Shown here: positions 6,053 through 13,604 of the stretch, piece by piece | How the letters are laid out: each line of letters begins with the position of its first letter | Position numbering within the stretch: position 1 is the first letter of the stretch | Source of the DNA: Candidatus Colimonas fimequi | Lineage (GTDB): Bacteria > Bacillota > Clostridia > Peptostreptococcales > Anaerovoracaceae | Length of the DNA stretch: 24,101 bases | Assembly (NCBI GenBank): GCA_018065295.1 | Contig: JAGHTQ010000018.1 | Location: 1-24,101, forward strand | Direction: 5' to 3' | Made by a program: the position numbers and the translations under genes | Notes under the pieces: generated by a model | Database searches by the model: none | What the model was told of the DNA's origin: nothing | The model's input: only the letters and a program-made list of their open reading frames with translations

Positions 6053-8155
6053 CTATCCCAGGTATCTCTTGCCAGTGTCGTAAGTGTTTACGATGATCTC
6101 TGTCATTTTAGGACCTGATGGGTACAGATAATTCTCTATTACCATCTGACCGCCTGCTGTCTGTCCTGAGCTGCTGATCTGCATTGCTGTCACCATTGCG
6201 CTTGCCATTTGGTCAGTCGCTCTCATTACTGCGCTAGATACTGCATGATTGAGCATGGTCAGGAATGAATTCTGTCCTACTACAATCTCATTTCCTACTT
6301 CTCCGCCTCCCAGGAGCTTGCCGCCCTGCTGTCCGAATACTGTCGCGCCCTTCAGGATTGCACCTGACTGCATTGCTGTCTTGTACCAGTCAACGCTCAG
6401 CTTCGGTACTGTTCCCTTGACCAGGCTGAAGCTTCCTGTCAGCTTAAAGTGTGGCAGCTTGATGCCCTTTGGTATTGATATTTTGAGATTACTGAATAAG
6501 CTCTTTATATTATTAACGATTGATTTGATTTTGTTGTATGCCGTAGTGAACGGCGAAGTTATTGAGCTTACAATCTTCGAGCCTACGCTCTTCACTGCGC
6601 CCAGTATTGCCTGAATTCTTGCAATGGTCTGCGCCGCTCCTACGATTGTCTTTGTGATCACGCTTGCAATTATAGGCACCAGCCTCGCAAGTACGTTGCC
6701 GATTCCTGCGAGTGCGCTCTTTATTACTGGCAGGACTGTAGTACTAAGCTGCTGCAGCTGAGGCTTCGCCGTATCCAGTAGATACCCGAATGCAAGCTTG
6801 ATCTGAGCGCCTGCTGCATATACTGCTGTCCTCAGATTTTCTGAGTTCTTCCATACTGCCACGAGTGCCGCCGCCAGTCCTGCTATGATTGCGATTTGTG
6901 GAGTCACGAAGCTCATGACCTTCGGCGCCCATGTCATGATTGCGCCTACACCTGTGACTACTTTGCCGATTACCAGCGCGAGCGGTCCTACTGCTGCAGC
7001 CAGTACAGCTGTATTCATTGCCATTTTTGCGATCATTGGGTGCGCCTTCATGAAGTCAGCAAACTTCTGAATGCTTGGCAGCACTCTGTCGCTGAATGAT
7101 TTCGCTAGATCCGCAAATGCTGGCAGGATTGTTGCTCCGATTGTCTCGCCCAGATCTCCCAGGTTGTTCTTTGCCTGCTGTATCTTGCCCGCGTCAGTTT
7201 CTGCGAAGGCCTTATTCATTTCTCCGACGTTCTCAGTGATTACTTCAGCCAGCACTGCAGCCTTCTCTTCTTCAGTTCCGTATTTCAGGACCTGCTGCTG
7301 AGCTTCGTCGAATGTGATACCCGCCTTTGACAGTGCTCCAGTGTTACCAGTCAGGACTTTACCGAACAGCTTCGCTGTGTTCGCTGCGTCTTCCTGGGTA
7401 GCGTTCAGTCCCTTCTGCTGTACCAGCAAATTGTCCATTGCTGGGAGCAGTGCGTTGACTGTCGCTGGATATTTTGCATATGTTGCCAGCATCTGAGCGC
7501 CTGACAGTGTTACCTCGTCACCGATTACGCCCTGCTTCTGAATAGCGGAAGCTACTTCCATAGTGCTCTTTGCGGCTTCCTTACCTACGCCCATGCGTGC
7601 GCGATATATTTCTATCAGCTTATTTTCTGCCTGGGTCTGCGCCTCAGACATTTCTATGAGCTTCTTGCCTCCGAATACTGCAGTAGCTCCCCATAATGAG
7701 ATTGTGCTTGTGAGTGTTCTGCCTACAGCTGTTATCTTCGCGCCTGTTGCCATGAACGCGTTGCCCAGTGCAGCTACCCTCTGAGCGCCTACTGTTCCGA
7801 ATGCAGTCAGCTGTCCATTAAAATAAGCCAGCTTTGATTCTGTTTCTATGATTTCCCTGCGCAGTCTCTGGAATTGCTCTGAATTAGCAGCTACGCCCTG
7901 CGCCTTCATCTGTCTCTCAGCTTCCTGGAGCTGTTTGAGGCGTGCGCTTGTTTCCTTTACCTGATTAGACAGCAGGCTCTGCTTCTGCCTCATCAGTTCG
8001 ACGTTTCTAGGGTTAAACTTCAGCAGCTTATTAACGTCTCTCAGGTTGTTCTGCGTTTTCTTGAGCTGATTGTCTACTGACTTCAGTGACTGCTGCAGCT
8101 TTGTGGTGTTTCCACCGATTTCTATTGTGATTCCTTTGATGCGTCCTGCAGCCAT
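6053..8155 (-). CDS. Tail tape measure protein
   Basis: A 700-residue protein and the longest gene in the window. Residues about 1-120 are a strongly heptad-patterned coiled coil (KLQQSLKSVDNQLKKTQ...). Glycine/alanine-rich hydrophobic stretches follow around residues 140-170 and 350-440 (for example AVLAAAVGPLALVIGKVVTGVG). The C-terminal part is amphipathic with ITKTIVGAAQTIARI. This is the standard layout of siphovirus tape measures, which set tail length and line the tail tube before DNA ejection. At about 1.5 angstrom per residue the tail would be near 100 nm, an estimate from length alone. It follows the two frameshifting chaperone frames, as expected. Confidence 0.95.
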   Translation of the reverse strand: MAAGRIKGITIEIGGNTTKLQQSLKSVDNQLKKTQNNLRDVNKLLKFNPRNVELMRQKQSLLSNQVKETSARLKQLQEAERQMKAQGVAANSEQFQRLRREIIETESKLAYFNGQLTAFGTVGAQRVAALGNAFMATGAKITAVGRTLTSTISLWGATAVFGGKKLIEMSEAQTQAENKLIEIYRARMGVGKEAAKSTMEVASAIQKQGVIGDEVTLSGAQMLATYAKYPATVNALLPAMDNLLVQQKGLNATQEDAANTAKLFGKVLTGNTGALSKAGITFDEAQQQVLKYGTEEEKAAVLAEVITENVGEMNKAFAETDAGKIQQAKNNLGDLGETIGATILPAFADLAKSFSDRVLPSIQKFADFMKAHPMIAKMAMNTAVLAAAVGPLALVIGKVVTGVGAIMTWAPKVMSFVTPQIAIIAGLAAALVAVWKNSENLRTAVYAAGAQIKLAFGYLLDTAKPQLQQLSTTVLPVIKSALAGIGNVLARLVPIIASVITKTIVGAAQTIARIQAILGAVKSVGSKIVSSITSPFTTAYNKIKSIVNNIKSLFSNLKISIPKGIKLPHFKLTGSFSLVKGTVPKLSVDWYKTAMQSGAILKGATVFGQQGGKLLGGGEVGNEIVVGQNSFLTMLNHAVSSAVMRATDQMASAMVTAMQISSSGQTAGGQMVIENYLYPSGPKMTEIIVNTYDTGKRYLG

Positions 8156-8168
8156 TTATATCACCTAT

Positions 8169-8402
8169 TTATCTCTTAAATTTGTCAAAATCTGATTGCT
8201 GTGGAATTAAAGGATATTCGTATGCGTCGTTTTGTTTCTCTATCATTAGATCGTAAATTTCGCCTACGTTATAATCCTCTAAGTCTTTGACGGACAGGCC
8301 TAGCTCCACGCACCTAAGCATAAACACGGGAGTGTTAAACTCCCGTGTTGTTGCCCGTTCTATTTTTTTGGCTTGCTTGTTGTCTTCTTGCTGGACTGCC
8401 AT
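8169..8402 (-). CDS. Tail assembly chaperone T-part, expressed as a G-T fusion
   Basis: A 77-codon frame that overlaps the end of the G-like gene by 43 bases in the -1 frame. The overlap contains the slippery sequence A AAA AAA (A run at 8363-8369) immediately before the G stop. Slipping there would add 64 residues (starting IERATTREF) to G and give a ~177-residue G-T protein. In lambda and most siphoviruses this pair of proteins, made in a fixed ratio, loads the tape measure protein during tail assembly. The T part is charged, with YDLMIEKQND near its end. The internal ATG at 8402 has little ribosome-site support, so independent translation is unlikely. Confidence 0.9.
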   Translation of the reverse strand: MAVQQEDNKQAKKIERATTREFNTPVFMLRCVELGLSVKDLEDYNVGEIYDLMIEKQNDAYEYPLIPQQSDFDKFKR

Positions 8403-8701
8403 ACGTCAACGACTTCGTCCAGGACTTCAAGCAGGTCGGCTCCGTCAAACTGTTCAAGCCATTCAATGAACTTGTCCTCGTTCAGCTTGTTCATGTCTAC
8501 ACCTTCAGCCTGCTTTGCCATTACAAACGCCAGCATCTGAGATACTTCCATCTGTGCAGCTACTTCGTCAGGTGTTTCGGGTGCAGTTACGAACTGCTTA
8601 AACAGATCTAATGGCGCAAAGATTTTCTTGAATCTGAACGCTGTCGCGCCGTTTGCTTCCATTTCGATATTCTTGTCGCCGATTACAATAGTTTTTCGCA
8701 T
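8360..8701 (-). CDS. Tail assembly chaperone G-part
   Basis: A 113-residue, mainly helical, acidic protein just after the major tail protein. It begins MRKTIVIGDKNIEME and contains AFRFKKIFAPLDL and LEQFDGADLLEVLDEV. Size, position and the frameshift signal at its end identify it as the G-like tail tape-measure chaperone. Its start uses the repeated cassette AGGAGGAACGACAATG (8699-8714), also found before two early genes. The last codons are CCA AAA AAA TAG, where ribosomes can slip back one base into the T frame. Confidence 0.9.
   Translation of the reverse strand: MRKTIVIGDKNIEMEANGATAFRFKKIFAPLDLFKQFVTAPETPDEVAAQMEVSQMLAFVMAKQAEGVDMNKLNEDKFIEWLEQFDGADLLEVLDEVVDVWQSSKKTTSKPKK
8363..8369 (-). 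promoter_or_regulatory. Programmed -1 ribosomal frameshift site (G/GT)
   Basis: Seven consecutive A on the minus strand, read as CC-A AAA AAA before TAG in the G frame, form a perfect X XXY YYZ slippery heptamer. The -1 frame after it is open for 64 codons. The location between the G and T tail chaperones is the classic place for this signal. Confidence 0.9.
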
Positions 8702-8714
8702 TGTCGTTCCTCCT
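8699..8714 (-). promoter_or_regulatory. Repeated start-site cassette before tail chaperone G
   Basis: AGGAGGAACGACAATG: ribosome site, 7-base spacer and start codon, identical over 16 bases to the starts at 20120-20135 and 22427-22442. The next base is C, so 13 bases (GGAACGACAATGC) match the complement of the late-leader loop exactly. Confidence 0.8.
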
Positions 8715-8719
8715 TACTA

Positions 8720-9271
8720 CTATGCTCCGATTTCAGGGACTGTAGTGTACCAGTCGTCATATGCTGACGCTGAGCTGTCCTCACAGAATGCCTTTACATA
8801 GCCAGTGTCAGGCTGTGGGATTGCTGTGATAGTAGCTGTTACTGTCTGCACTTCTGTTCCTTCTTCTGTAGTAGATGACTCAATATTAGGTCTAGTGATC
8901 TTACAGTTATACAGGCAGTATCTTGCAGCAGTTTCGTCGCCTTCGAATTCAAACATGAGTGCGAATGGCTTAGGAGCTTCTGCAGCGTCTTCGATGATGA
9001 TGCCAGTAGTTGTGTCCTTAGTTTCGCCCATGATTGCAGTTCTGAAGTCAGCTGGGATCTTAGCGCTTTCGAAGTCGCCTGAGTATCCAGCGTTTGATAC
9101 TGTCACGAAGTATGGCATGTCGTCAGCGTAGAATGTGTTTGATTCGCCCTCTGCTGACAGTGAAATTGATACAGCGCCAGGCCATGCCTTTACTGCGCCG
9201 TAGTCGCCTGTTGACTCTGTATAGAGTGCATAGTGAACATTTTTGAGACCATAAAGTACTTTATTAGCCAT
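8720..9271 (-). CDS. Major tail protein
   Basis: A 183-residue protein starting MANKVLYGLKNVHYALYTE, with a beta-rich body (WPGAVSISLSAEGESNTFYADDMPYFV) and an EGDETAARYCLYNCKITRP segment. These are characteristic of phi13/TP901-type major tail proteins, which stack as rings to make the flexible tail tube. It lies between the tail terminator and the chaperone genes, the canonical position. A GGAGGA site precedes the start, and the start overlaps the end of the tail terminator gene by 8 bases. Confidence 0.93.
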   Translation of the reverse strand: MANKVLYGLKNVHYALYTESTGDYGAVKAWPGAVSISLSAEGESNTFYADDMPYFVTVSNAGYSGDFESAKIPADFRTAIMGETKDTTTGIIIEDAAEAPKPFALMFEFEGDETAARYCLYNCKITRPNIESSTTEEGTEVQTVTATITAIPQPDTGYVKAFCEDSSASAYDDWYTTVPEIGA

Positions 9272-9593
9272 TGATTAGTTCCTCCAGTTCATAAGTGATT
9301 TGATAAGCATTCTCTGACTGAATGAAGACCTCATTCTTGTTATAAAAAAGACCATACTCGTCAAGTACGGCCTCGATTCTATCCTCCAGCGCAAAGTCTT
9401 TATGATCAGCGTAGAGTGCTATGTCGATATAGTTTATTTTTGCGTAGACTTTATTGTCCGCGCCGAAATTCTCCGTCTGTGGGTATGTGAATACTATGAA
9501 GGGAAGCGCGGGGGCTTTGCCGACTTCAAAGTGATCATATTCATACGGAAGACCTATGTTCTCCAGTATTGTCTTGATTTGTGCTCTTGTCAT
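9264..9593 (-). CDS. Tail terminator / tail completion protein
   Basis: A 109-residue protein (MTRAQIKTILENIGLPYEY, then ALPFIVFTYPQTENF and VYAKINYIDIALYADHKD). It falls just upstream of the major tail protein and after the HK97 gp10-like gene, the standard place for the tail terminator ring protein that caps the tail for joining to the head. The mixed helix-then-strand pattern and the length of about 110 residues fit that family. The assignment is mainly from gene order, helped by the YxxIDIALY strand seen in related proteins. Confidence 0.8.
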   Translation of the reverse strand: MTRAQIKTILENIGLPYEYDHFEVGKAPALPFIVFTYPQTENFGADNKVYAKINYIDIALYADHKDFALEDRIEAVLDEYGLFYNKNEVFIQSENAYQITYELEELING

Positions 9594-9952
9594 TTGATTG
9601 CCCTCACGATTCTTTCCTCGTATTCTTTCATGGCGTCCGCTTCAGCTGGCGCCCAGTGTGGAGTCCCTGGGACTCTTCCGCCGTTTCGCTTAGCGTGTCC
9701 ATTTTCCAGCAGGTGTGTCAGCTGAGGCTTTGCATTGTTGTAGACAGTGTATGTGCTCCCAGTTCTTCCTGCTTCTGTCTTCTTGCTGGTTATTCCTCCA
9801 GCATATTCTCCTGTCCTTCTTGGTGCTGCGTTTCTGATCTGTTTCGCTGTTTCCCTGGCTACTATGCGAGCATTCTCGTCCAGTTCTTCTGTCAGGTCTT
9901 CAGCATACTCTTCCAGAATTTTTTTGACCTGTGCTCTGAGTTCTTTACTCAT
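9590..9952 (-). CDS. HK97 gp10-like tail completion protein
   Basis: A 120-residue protein using the ATG at 9952, which has an AGGAAG ribosome site; a frame-consistent codon nine bases upstream lacks one. The N-terminus is a charged helix (ELRAQVKKILEEYAEDLTEEL). The segment AAPRRTGEYAGGI followed by LENGHAKRNGGRVPGTPHW is diagnostic of the HK97 gp10-like family, involved in completing the tail or the neck connection. It overlaps neighbours by a few bases on both sides, showing tight translational coupling. Confidence 0.9.
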   Translation of the reverse strand: MSKELRAQVKKILEEYAEDLTEELDENARIVARETAKQIRNAAPRRTGEYAGGITSKKTEAGRTGSTYTVYNNAKPQLTHLLENGHAKRNGGRVPGTPHWAPAEADAMKEYEERIVRAIK

Positions 9953-10271
9953 TCGGATCACTTCCTATTGGTGCGCCGTTGCGCTTTTCTGTATAGAGTT
10001 CTATCCAGTCGCCGTCGGTGTAGGTTCTATATATCCTGTAGCGCTGTCCGTTGTATTCGATACATTCCTCACGTTCATAGTCAGGTTCAAATACAATGAA
10101 TCGCAGTTCAGGATTAACGCCTACTCTTCCGCCTTCGGCCCATTCTGAGCCGCTGACGCTTGTGACTTCAGCAAATACTTCTCGGAATGTCTCGGAAGGT
10201 ATTCCCACGCCGTTGCTGTCCTTTGTGAGTGTCACGCTGATCAGTCTGATAGTTACTGAACTATTCAACAT
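9945..10271 (-). CDS. Head closure / head-tail joining protein (SPP1 gp16-like)
   Basis: A 108-residue beta-rich protein. Starts at GTG 10277 and ATG 10271 are both possible; I prefer ATG because a GGGGTG site precedes it. The pattern VTIRLISVTLTKDSNGVG ... ETFREVFAEVTSVSGSEWAEGG and a closing IYRTYTDGDWIELY strand are typical of phage head-tail joining (PF05521-type) proteins, which plug the portal after packaging. It lies between the gp6-like connector and the gp10-like gene, as in HK97 and SPP1 relatives. Confidence 0.87.
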   Translation of the reverse strand: MLNSSVTIRLISVTLTKDSNGVGIPSETFREVFAEVTSVSGSEWAEGGRVGVNPELRFIVFEPDYEREECIEYNGQRYRIYRTYTDGDWIELYTEKRNGAPIGSDPNE

Positions 10272-10545
10272 TATCACCCCAGTCCGTGTAGCCTGTTGCT
10301 GTTCTCAGCTGTGCCTTCTGCTCGTCATATGACGTTTTGACTCTGTCGTAGTCTCTGCAGTTTCCGAAGTGCAGCATGACATATGAGCCGATTGCTACGC
10401 GCAGCAGGTTGTCATTTGTCGGAATATTGCTGACGTCAACGCCTGCTATTTTCAGGTCCAGCTTTGCCGCTTCAATGAGTGCCTCGAGCTGGTCGTCAAA
10501 CGCCGTCGTGGATACTCTCAGCGTCTTCTTGATATAACTAAGCAT
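10261..10545 (-). CDS. Head-tail connector, HK97 gp6-like
   Basis: A 94-residue, mostly helical protein (MLSYIKKTLRVSTTAFDDQLEALIEAAKLDLKIAGV, then LLRVAIGSYVMLHFGNCRDYDRVKTSYDEQKAQLR). This helix pattern is the hallmark of gp6/gp15-like adaptor proteins that bind the portal ring beneath the capsid. It is the first gene after the capsid terminator, has its own GGGAGG site, and its end overlaps the next gene. Confident assignment from motif plus position. Confidence 0.92.
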   Translation of the reverse strand: MLSYIKKTLRVSTTAFDDQLEALIEAAKLDLKIAGVDVSNIPTNDNLLRVAIGSYVMLHFGNCRDYDRVKTSYDEQKAQLRTATGYTDWGDNVE

Positions 10546-10570
10546 TTATTAATTCCTCCCGATGCTATAA

Positions 10571-10596
10571 AACAGGCAGGGATTAAACCCTGCCCG
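10571..10596 (-). terminator. Terminator/attenuator after the capsid gene
   Basis: On the minus strand GGCAGGG and CCCTGCC (plus positions 10588-10594 and 10575-10581) form a 7-bp GC-rich stem with a 6-base loop, followed by TGTTTTATA. Placed between major capsid and connector genes, it would reduce transcription of the lower-copy genes downstream, or protect the capsid mRNA end. Confidence 0.75.
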
Positions 10597-10612
10597 ATTA
10601 TAGTTATTTTTA

Positions 10613-11758
10613 TTATGCTGCAGTCTTGATTACAGCTGTGAATGCGTTAGGAGCTACTACGCCGATACCAACGAACATTCTGCCGATGATTCTAACCAGG
10701 TCAGCTGTTGCCAGTGTAAGGTCGTCCAGCTTGATGTTGATTTCTTCGCCGTTAGGGAAGTTGGCAAGTGCGCCGTAATCCAGGTCGCCTACGTACATGT
10801 ATGCTTCGCCGTCTTCTACGTCAGCATATGCTGGGATTGTGTTGTTGAATACAACGTCAAGACCTTCGAATGGGTCTGCATTGTAGCCGTTAGCATACTG
10901 AGCAGCCTTGAATACTCCCCAAGTAAGCTTGTTCATGATTACAACAGGTCTAGCTGCCTGATCTGACAGTGCGCTGATAGCCTTTGCTACAGTGCCAACG
11001 CCTGGAGTAGCTTCTACGATCTGAGCTACTGCTGGAGCTGTTGCTGTTGAAGTTTCAGGTGATGCTGCAATCTTAGCGATAAGTACGTCTGCAGCCTTCT
11101 TTGCGATCTGGTGTGCAAGTTCAGCATATACGTATCTCAGGAATGCTTCGCCTGACAGTGCGAGTGCTTCGTCTGATACGCTGATCCACTTCTTGATTGT
11201 TGCTGGTACCAGTGTAACGATACCCAGGTCGAGATCTTCCTCAGTTACTGCTGCAGCACCTTCAGTGTGAACTACTGCGCCGTCTGCGTCGATTTCGAAA
11301 CCAATTTTTACGTTGCCCTTCATGAATGACTTTCTTACTCTTGCCATAATGCCGTCATTTTCCCATGCAGTCTTGAATTCGTCATAAACGAGTTCAGGAA
11401 CTGGAACTGTGCCGCTTGATACGTTCTCAGTCAGGAGCGCTCTGCATTCTGCGTCGCTGCCGTTCTTTACGTATTCAGCAAATGCGTTGATGTATTCAGT
11501 TGTGTTTCTGATTTCCATGTTAGTCATTGTTCTGTCTTCCTTTTCTTCGAATGTTTTAATAGTGTTAATTTCTTCAGCAGCCTTAGCTCTTGCTTCTTCT
11601 GCCTGCTTTGCTTCTGTTTCCAGCTGCGCTTTTCTCTCTTCAATAGCGTCCATCTCTGATCTGATTTCTTCCAGGTTCACGTCGTCCTTTTCGAGTTCAG
11701 CAGTCAGTTCGCTCATTCTAGTCTCAAGCTGGAAGATGTCCATTTCTCTAATTTCCAT
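10613..11758 (-). CDS. HK97-type major capsid protein with N-terminal delta domain
   Basis: A 381-residue protein. Residues about 1-75 form a long charged coiled coil (IFQLETRMSELTAELEKDD..., KAQLETEAKQAEEARAKAAEE), equivalent to the HK97 delta domain that acts as internal scaffold and is removed by the neighbouring protease. The rest has the HK97-fold sequence signs: NVSSGTVPVPELVYDEFKTAWEN, then EAALALSGEAFL-like helix, PVVIMNKLTWGVFKAAQ and the C-terminal VGIGVVAPNAFTAVI. The gene has a strong AAAGGAG site and is the best-expressed candidate of the late operon, followed by a terminator-like hairpin. Confidence 0.96.
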   Translation of the reverse strand: MEIREMDIFQLETRMSELTAELEKDDVNLEEIRSEMDAIEERKAQLETEAKQAEEARAKAAEEINTIKTFEEKEDRTMTNMEIRNTTEYINAFAEYVKNGSDAECRALLTENVSSGTVPVPELVYDEFKTAWENDGIMARVRKSFMKGNVKIGFEIDADGAVVHTEGAAAVTEEDLDLGIVTLVPATIKKWISVSDEALALSGEAFLRYVYAELAHQIAKKAADVLIAKIAASPETSTATAPAVAQIVEATPGVGTVAKAISALSDQAARPVVIMNKLTWGVFKAAQYANGYNADPFEGLDVVFNNTIPAYADVEDGEAYMYVGDLDYGALANFPNGEEINIKLDDLTLATADLVRIIGRMFVGIGVVAPNAFTAVIKTAA

Positions 11759-11759
11759 C

Positions 11760-12425
11760 TTAAAATTCTCCTTTGATTCTCATAGCTCTCAGTCTAAGCT
11801 TCAGACGTTCCTTTTCCGCTTCACGTTTTTCAGCTTCAAGTCTCTCCGCTTTAGCGTCTGCGATAGCTCCCTCGCTGACTGCTCTTGCTGATATTTCTGT
11901 AGCGTCGTTTGCTGGAATTGATACAGCACTAACGTCATACAGCTTTCTGATGCTAGTAATGACTCTGCGCACGCCTTCGATTCCGTTCTCCTTGAATCTT
12001 GTGCACTCTTCTCCATCTACTACGAAACCGAATGACATTTTATCTGTGTAGCCGCCCTTGATTTCATCGTATAGCTGTCTACCCGCTTCAGTTCCGCTCA
12101 GATCTGCGCGAACTTTTAGACCATGCTCGTCAACTTCCAGTGACAGTGTTCCGTTCTTGTTTCTTGCGTATACTTTGCCCTGGTGGTCGTACTGCATGAT
12201 CACGTCGCTCATATCTGTATTGTCAAATGCTCTCGCATCAATGGACTCAATAAACTGCCAGCCGTCCATGTCTTCCCATAGTACGTAAGGCTCATTGAAT
12301 GTTGTGGCATATCCTTCTACTACGTAGCTCTCTGCCTCGTTTCCTTCTGCACGCGCCTCAATCAGAGACATTCGTCTATATTCACGTCCCGCTTCAACGC
12401 GTTCATTGATTAGCTTGTTACTCAT
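11760..12425 (-). CDS. HK97 prohead maturation protease
   Basis: A 221-residue protein of the U35/Peptidase_S78 family. It contains YVVEGYATTFNEPYVL, YDHQGKVYARNKNGTL (catalytic His81 region), then KMSFGF with the nucleophile Ser131 and the DVSAVSIPANDATEI signature. The family cleaves the delta domain from the capsid protein and destroys itself during head maturation. It lies between portal and capsid, the canonical order, and overlaps the portal gene end by 8 bases. The C-terminus is a highly charged helix of about 40 residues, likely the part that keeps the protease inside the prohead. Confidence 0.95.
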   Translation of the reverse strand: MSNKLINERVEAGREYRRMSLIEARAEGNEAESYVVEGYATTFNEPYVLWEDMDGWQFIESIDARAFDNTDMSDVIMQYDHQGKVYARNKNGTLSLEVDEHGLKVRADLSGTEAGRQLYDEIKGGYTDKMSFGFVVDGEECTRFKENGIEGVRRVITSIRKLYDVSAVSIPANDATEISARAVSEGAIADAKAERLEAEKREAEKERLKLRLRAMRIKGEF

Positions 12426-13584
12426 TGCTTCCTCCTTCTTCGCTCAGCTTGTCTGCTCCGTTATAGTATTCGCCTCGAATAATTCTGACGTCTCCGCCTT
12501 CTACTTCTGACATGTTGAATATTTCTCTGCCTTCGTTTATGCTCATCATTCCACGGTCACTCAGCTGAGTAACCATGTTGAGCTTCTTGTCAGGTGCCAT
12601 GTACTGCAGCCTGTTTGCAGTGATCAGAATCTTGTTACCATATGACTGTTCCTGGAATGTGTAGGCCATTTTAGTCATTACTTCGCTCAGCTGAATAGCG
12701 AACGGCTCTACTGAGCTTTCATAGAATGCGTCGAGCTGTTCGTATGTAGCTCTGCCCTGCATTATTTCCTCGCTGACTCCGAAGTACGAGCTGACGCTGT
12801 CCTTGATAGCCTTCATCTGTGCAGCGTCTACAGTGTATGGAGCAGAATTTATCTGCTTTATGTCTGTCCATGTATTAGGGAACAGCAGCACGCCTCCGTC
12901 TCCCTGGAGCGCGTTCTCACTGTATCGCTTCTGTGCCTTAGCCAGGTCTTCGTCTGTTGTGAAGTTGGTCATGCGCGCCATGAATCTGAAAGTGTTAGAA
13001 TTCTTCACAGCTTCCTCGATGCCCTTGTTCTGAATCTGTACCAGGTCCATAGTAGAAGCCAGTGCTCTGTTTGATTCTCCGAAGAATTCATCACGATACT
13101 GGAATTTGTTCATGATTCCGCACTCCTGCATGCGTTCTGCAGCCATTTGACCGCTTGCGAACTTATACTGAAGATATGGCTCGTCATTGACTGCTACGAC
13201 TCTGCACTCACTTGGGAGTACTGCATAGAATCCTATGATTGTGTTGTATTTCTTGTTCTTGATTGGAACTATAAAAGCTGTATTCTGTGTCTCCAGGATT
13301 GTGGCCAGTCTATACAAGAACTGTGACCAGGTCTGAAAACTGTTAGGAGCATGCTTGCACAGTGACTTCATCTGTGGCTGAGCTGCGCCTATAATGTCAG
13401 CCTTTAGCTTGCTGATATGTCTAGCCTTTGCATCGATTGCCGCGCGGATCAGCTCATTCTCATAAATAGCGCCGCCGTGATTAACAAATACAGGCGAATA
13501 AGCTGTGAACGTCTGGAATGAAGACGCCGCGCTGCTTGCTGGCTGTTCTTTTTTCTTTGGGAAGATTTTTTCTAGAAGTCCCAC
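12418..13584 (-). CDS. HK97-type portal protein
   Basis: A 388-residue protein. I use the GTG at 13584 because AGGAGG lies just upstream; a longer frame beginning at 13665 would overlap terL and add residues with no portal character. It starts VGLLEKIFPKKKEQ and contains ENELIRAAIDAKARHISKLKADI, the FGVSEEIMQGRATYEQLDAFYESSVEPFAIQLSEVM segment and the NRLQYMAPDKKLNMVTQLSDRGMMSINEGREIF block, all typical of HK97 portals. Twelve copies should form the DNA channel at one head vertex. It follows terL and precedes the prohead protease. Confidence 0.95.
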   Translation of the reverse strand: MGLLEKIFPKKKEQPASSAASSFQTFTAYSPVFVNHGGAIYENELIRAAIDAKARHISKLKADIIGAAQPQMKSLCKHAPNSFQTWSQFLYRLATILETQNTAFIVPIKNKKYNTIIGFYAVLPSECRVVAVNDEPYLQYKFASGQMAAERMQECGIMNKFQYRDEFFGESNRALASTMDLVQIQNKGIEEAVKNSNTFRFMARMTNFTTDEDLAKAQKRYSENALQGDGGVLLFPNTWTDIKQINSAPYTVDAAQMKAIKDSVSSYFGVSEEIMQGRATYEQLDAFYESSVEPFAIQLSEVMTKMAYTFQEQSYGNKILITANRLQYMAPDKKLNMVTQLSDRGMMSINEGREIFNMSEVEGGDVRIIRGEYYNGADKLSEEGGSNE

Positions 13585-13604
13585 TTCTTTACCTCCTGAA
13601 TGTC

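Noticed and set aside
9581..10148. Long plus-strand open frames opposite the late genes
   Set aside because: They lack ribosome sites, have implausible low-complexity or cysteine-rich products and are antisense to well-identified head and tail genes.
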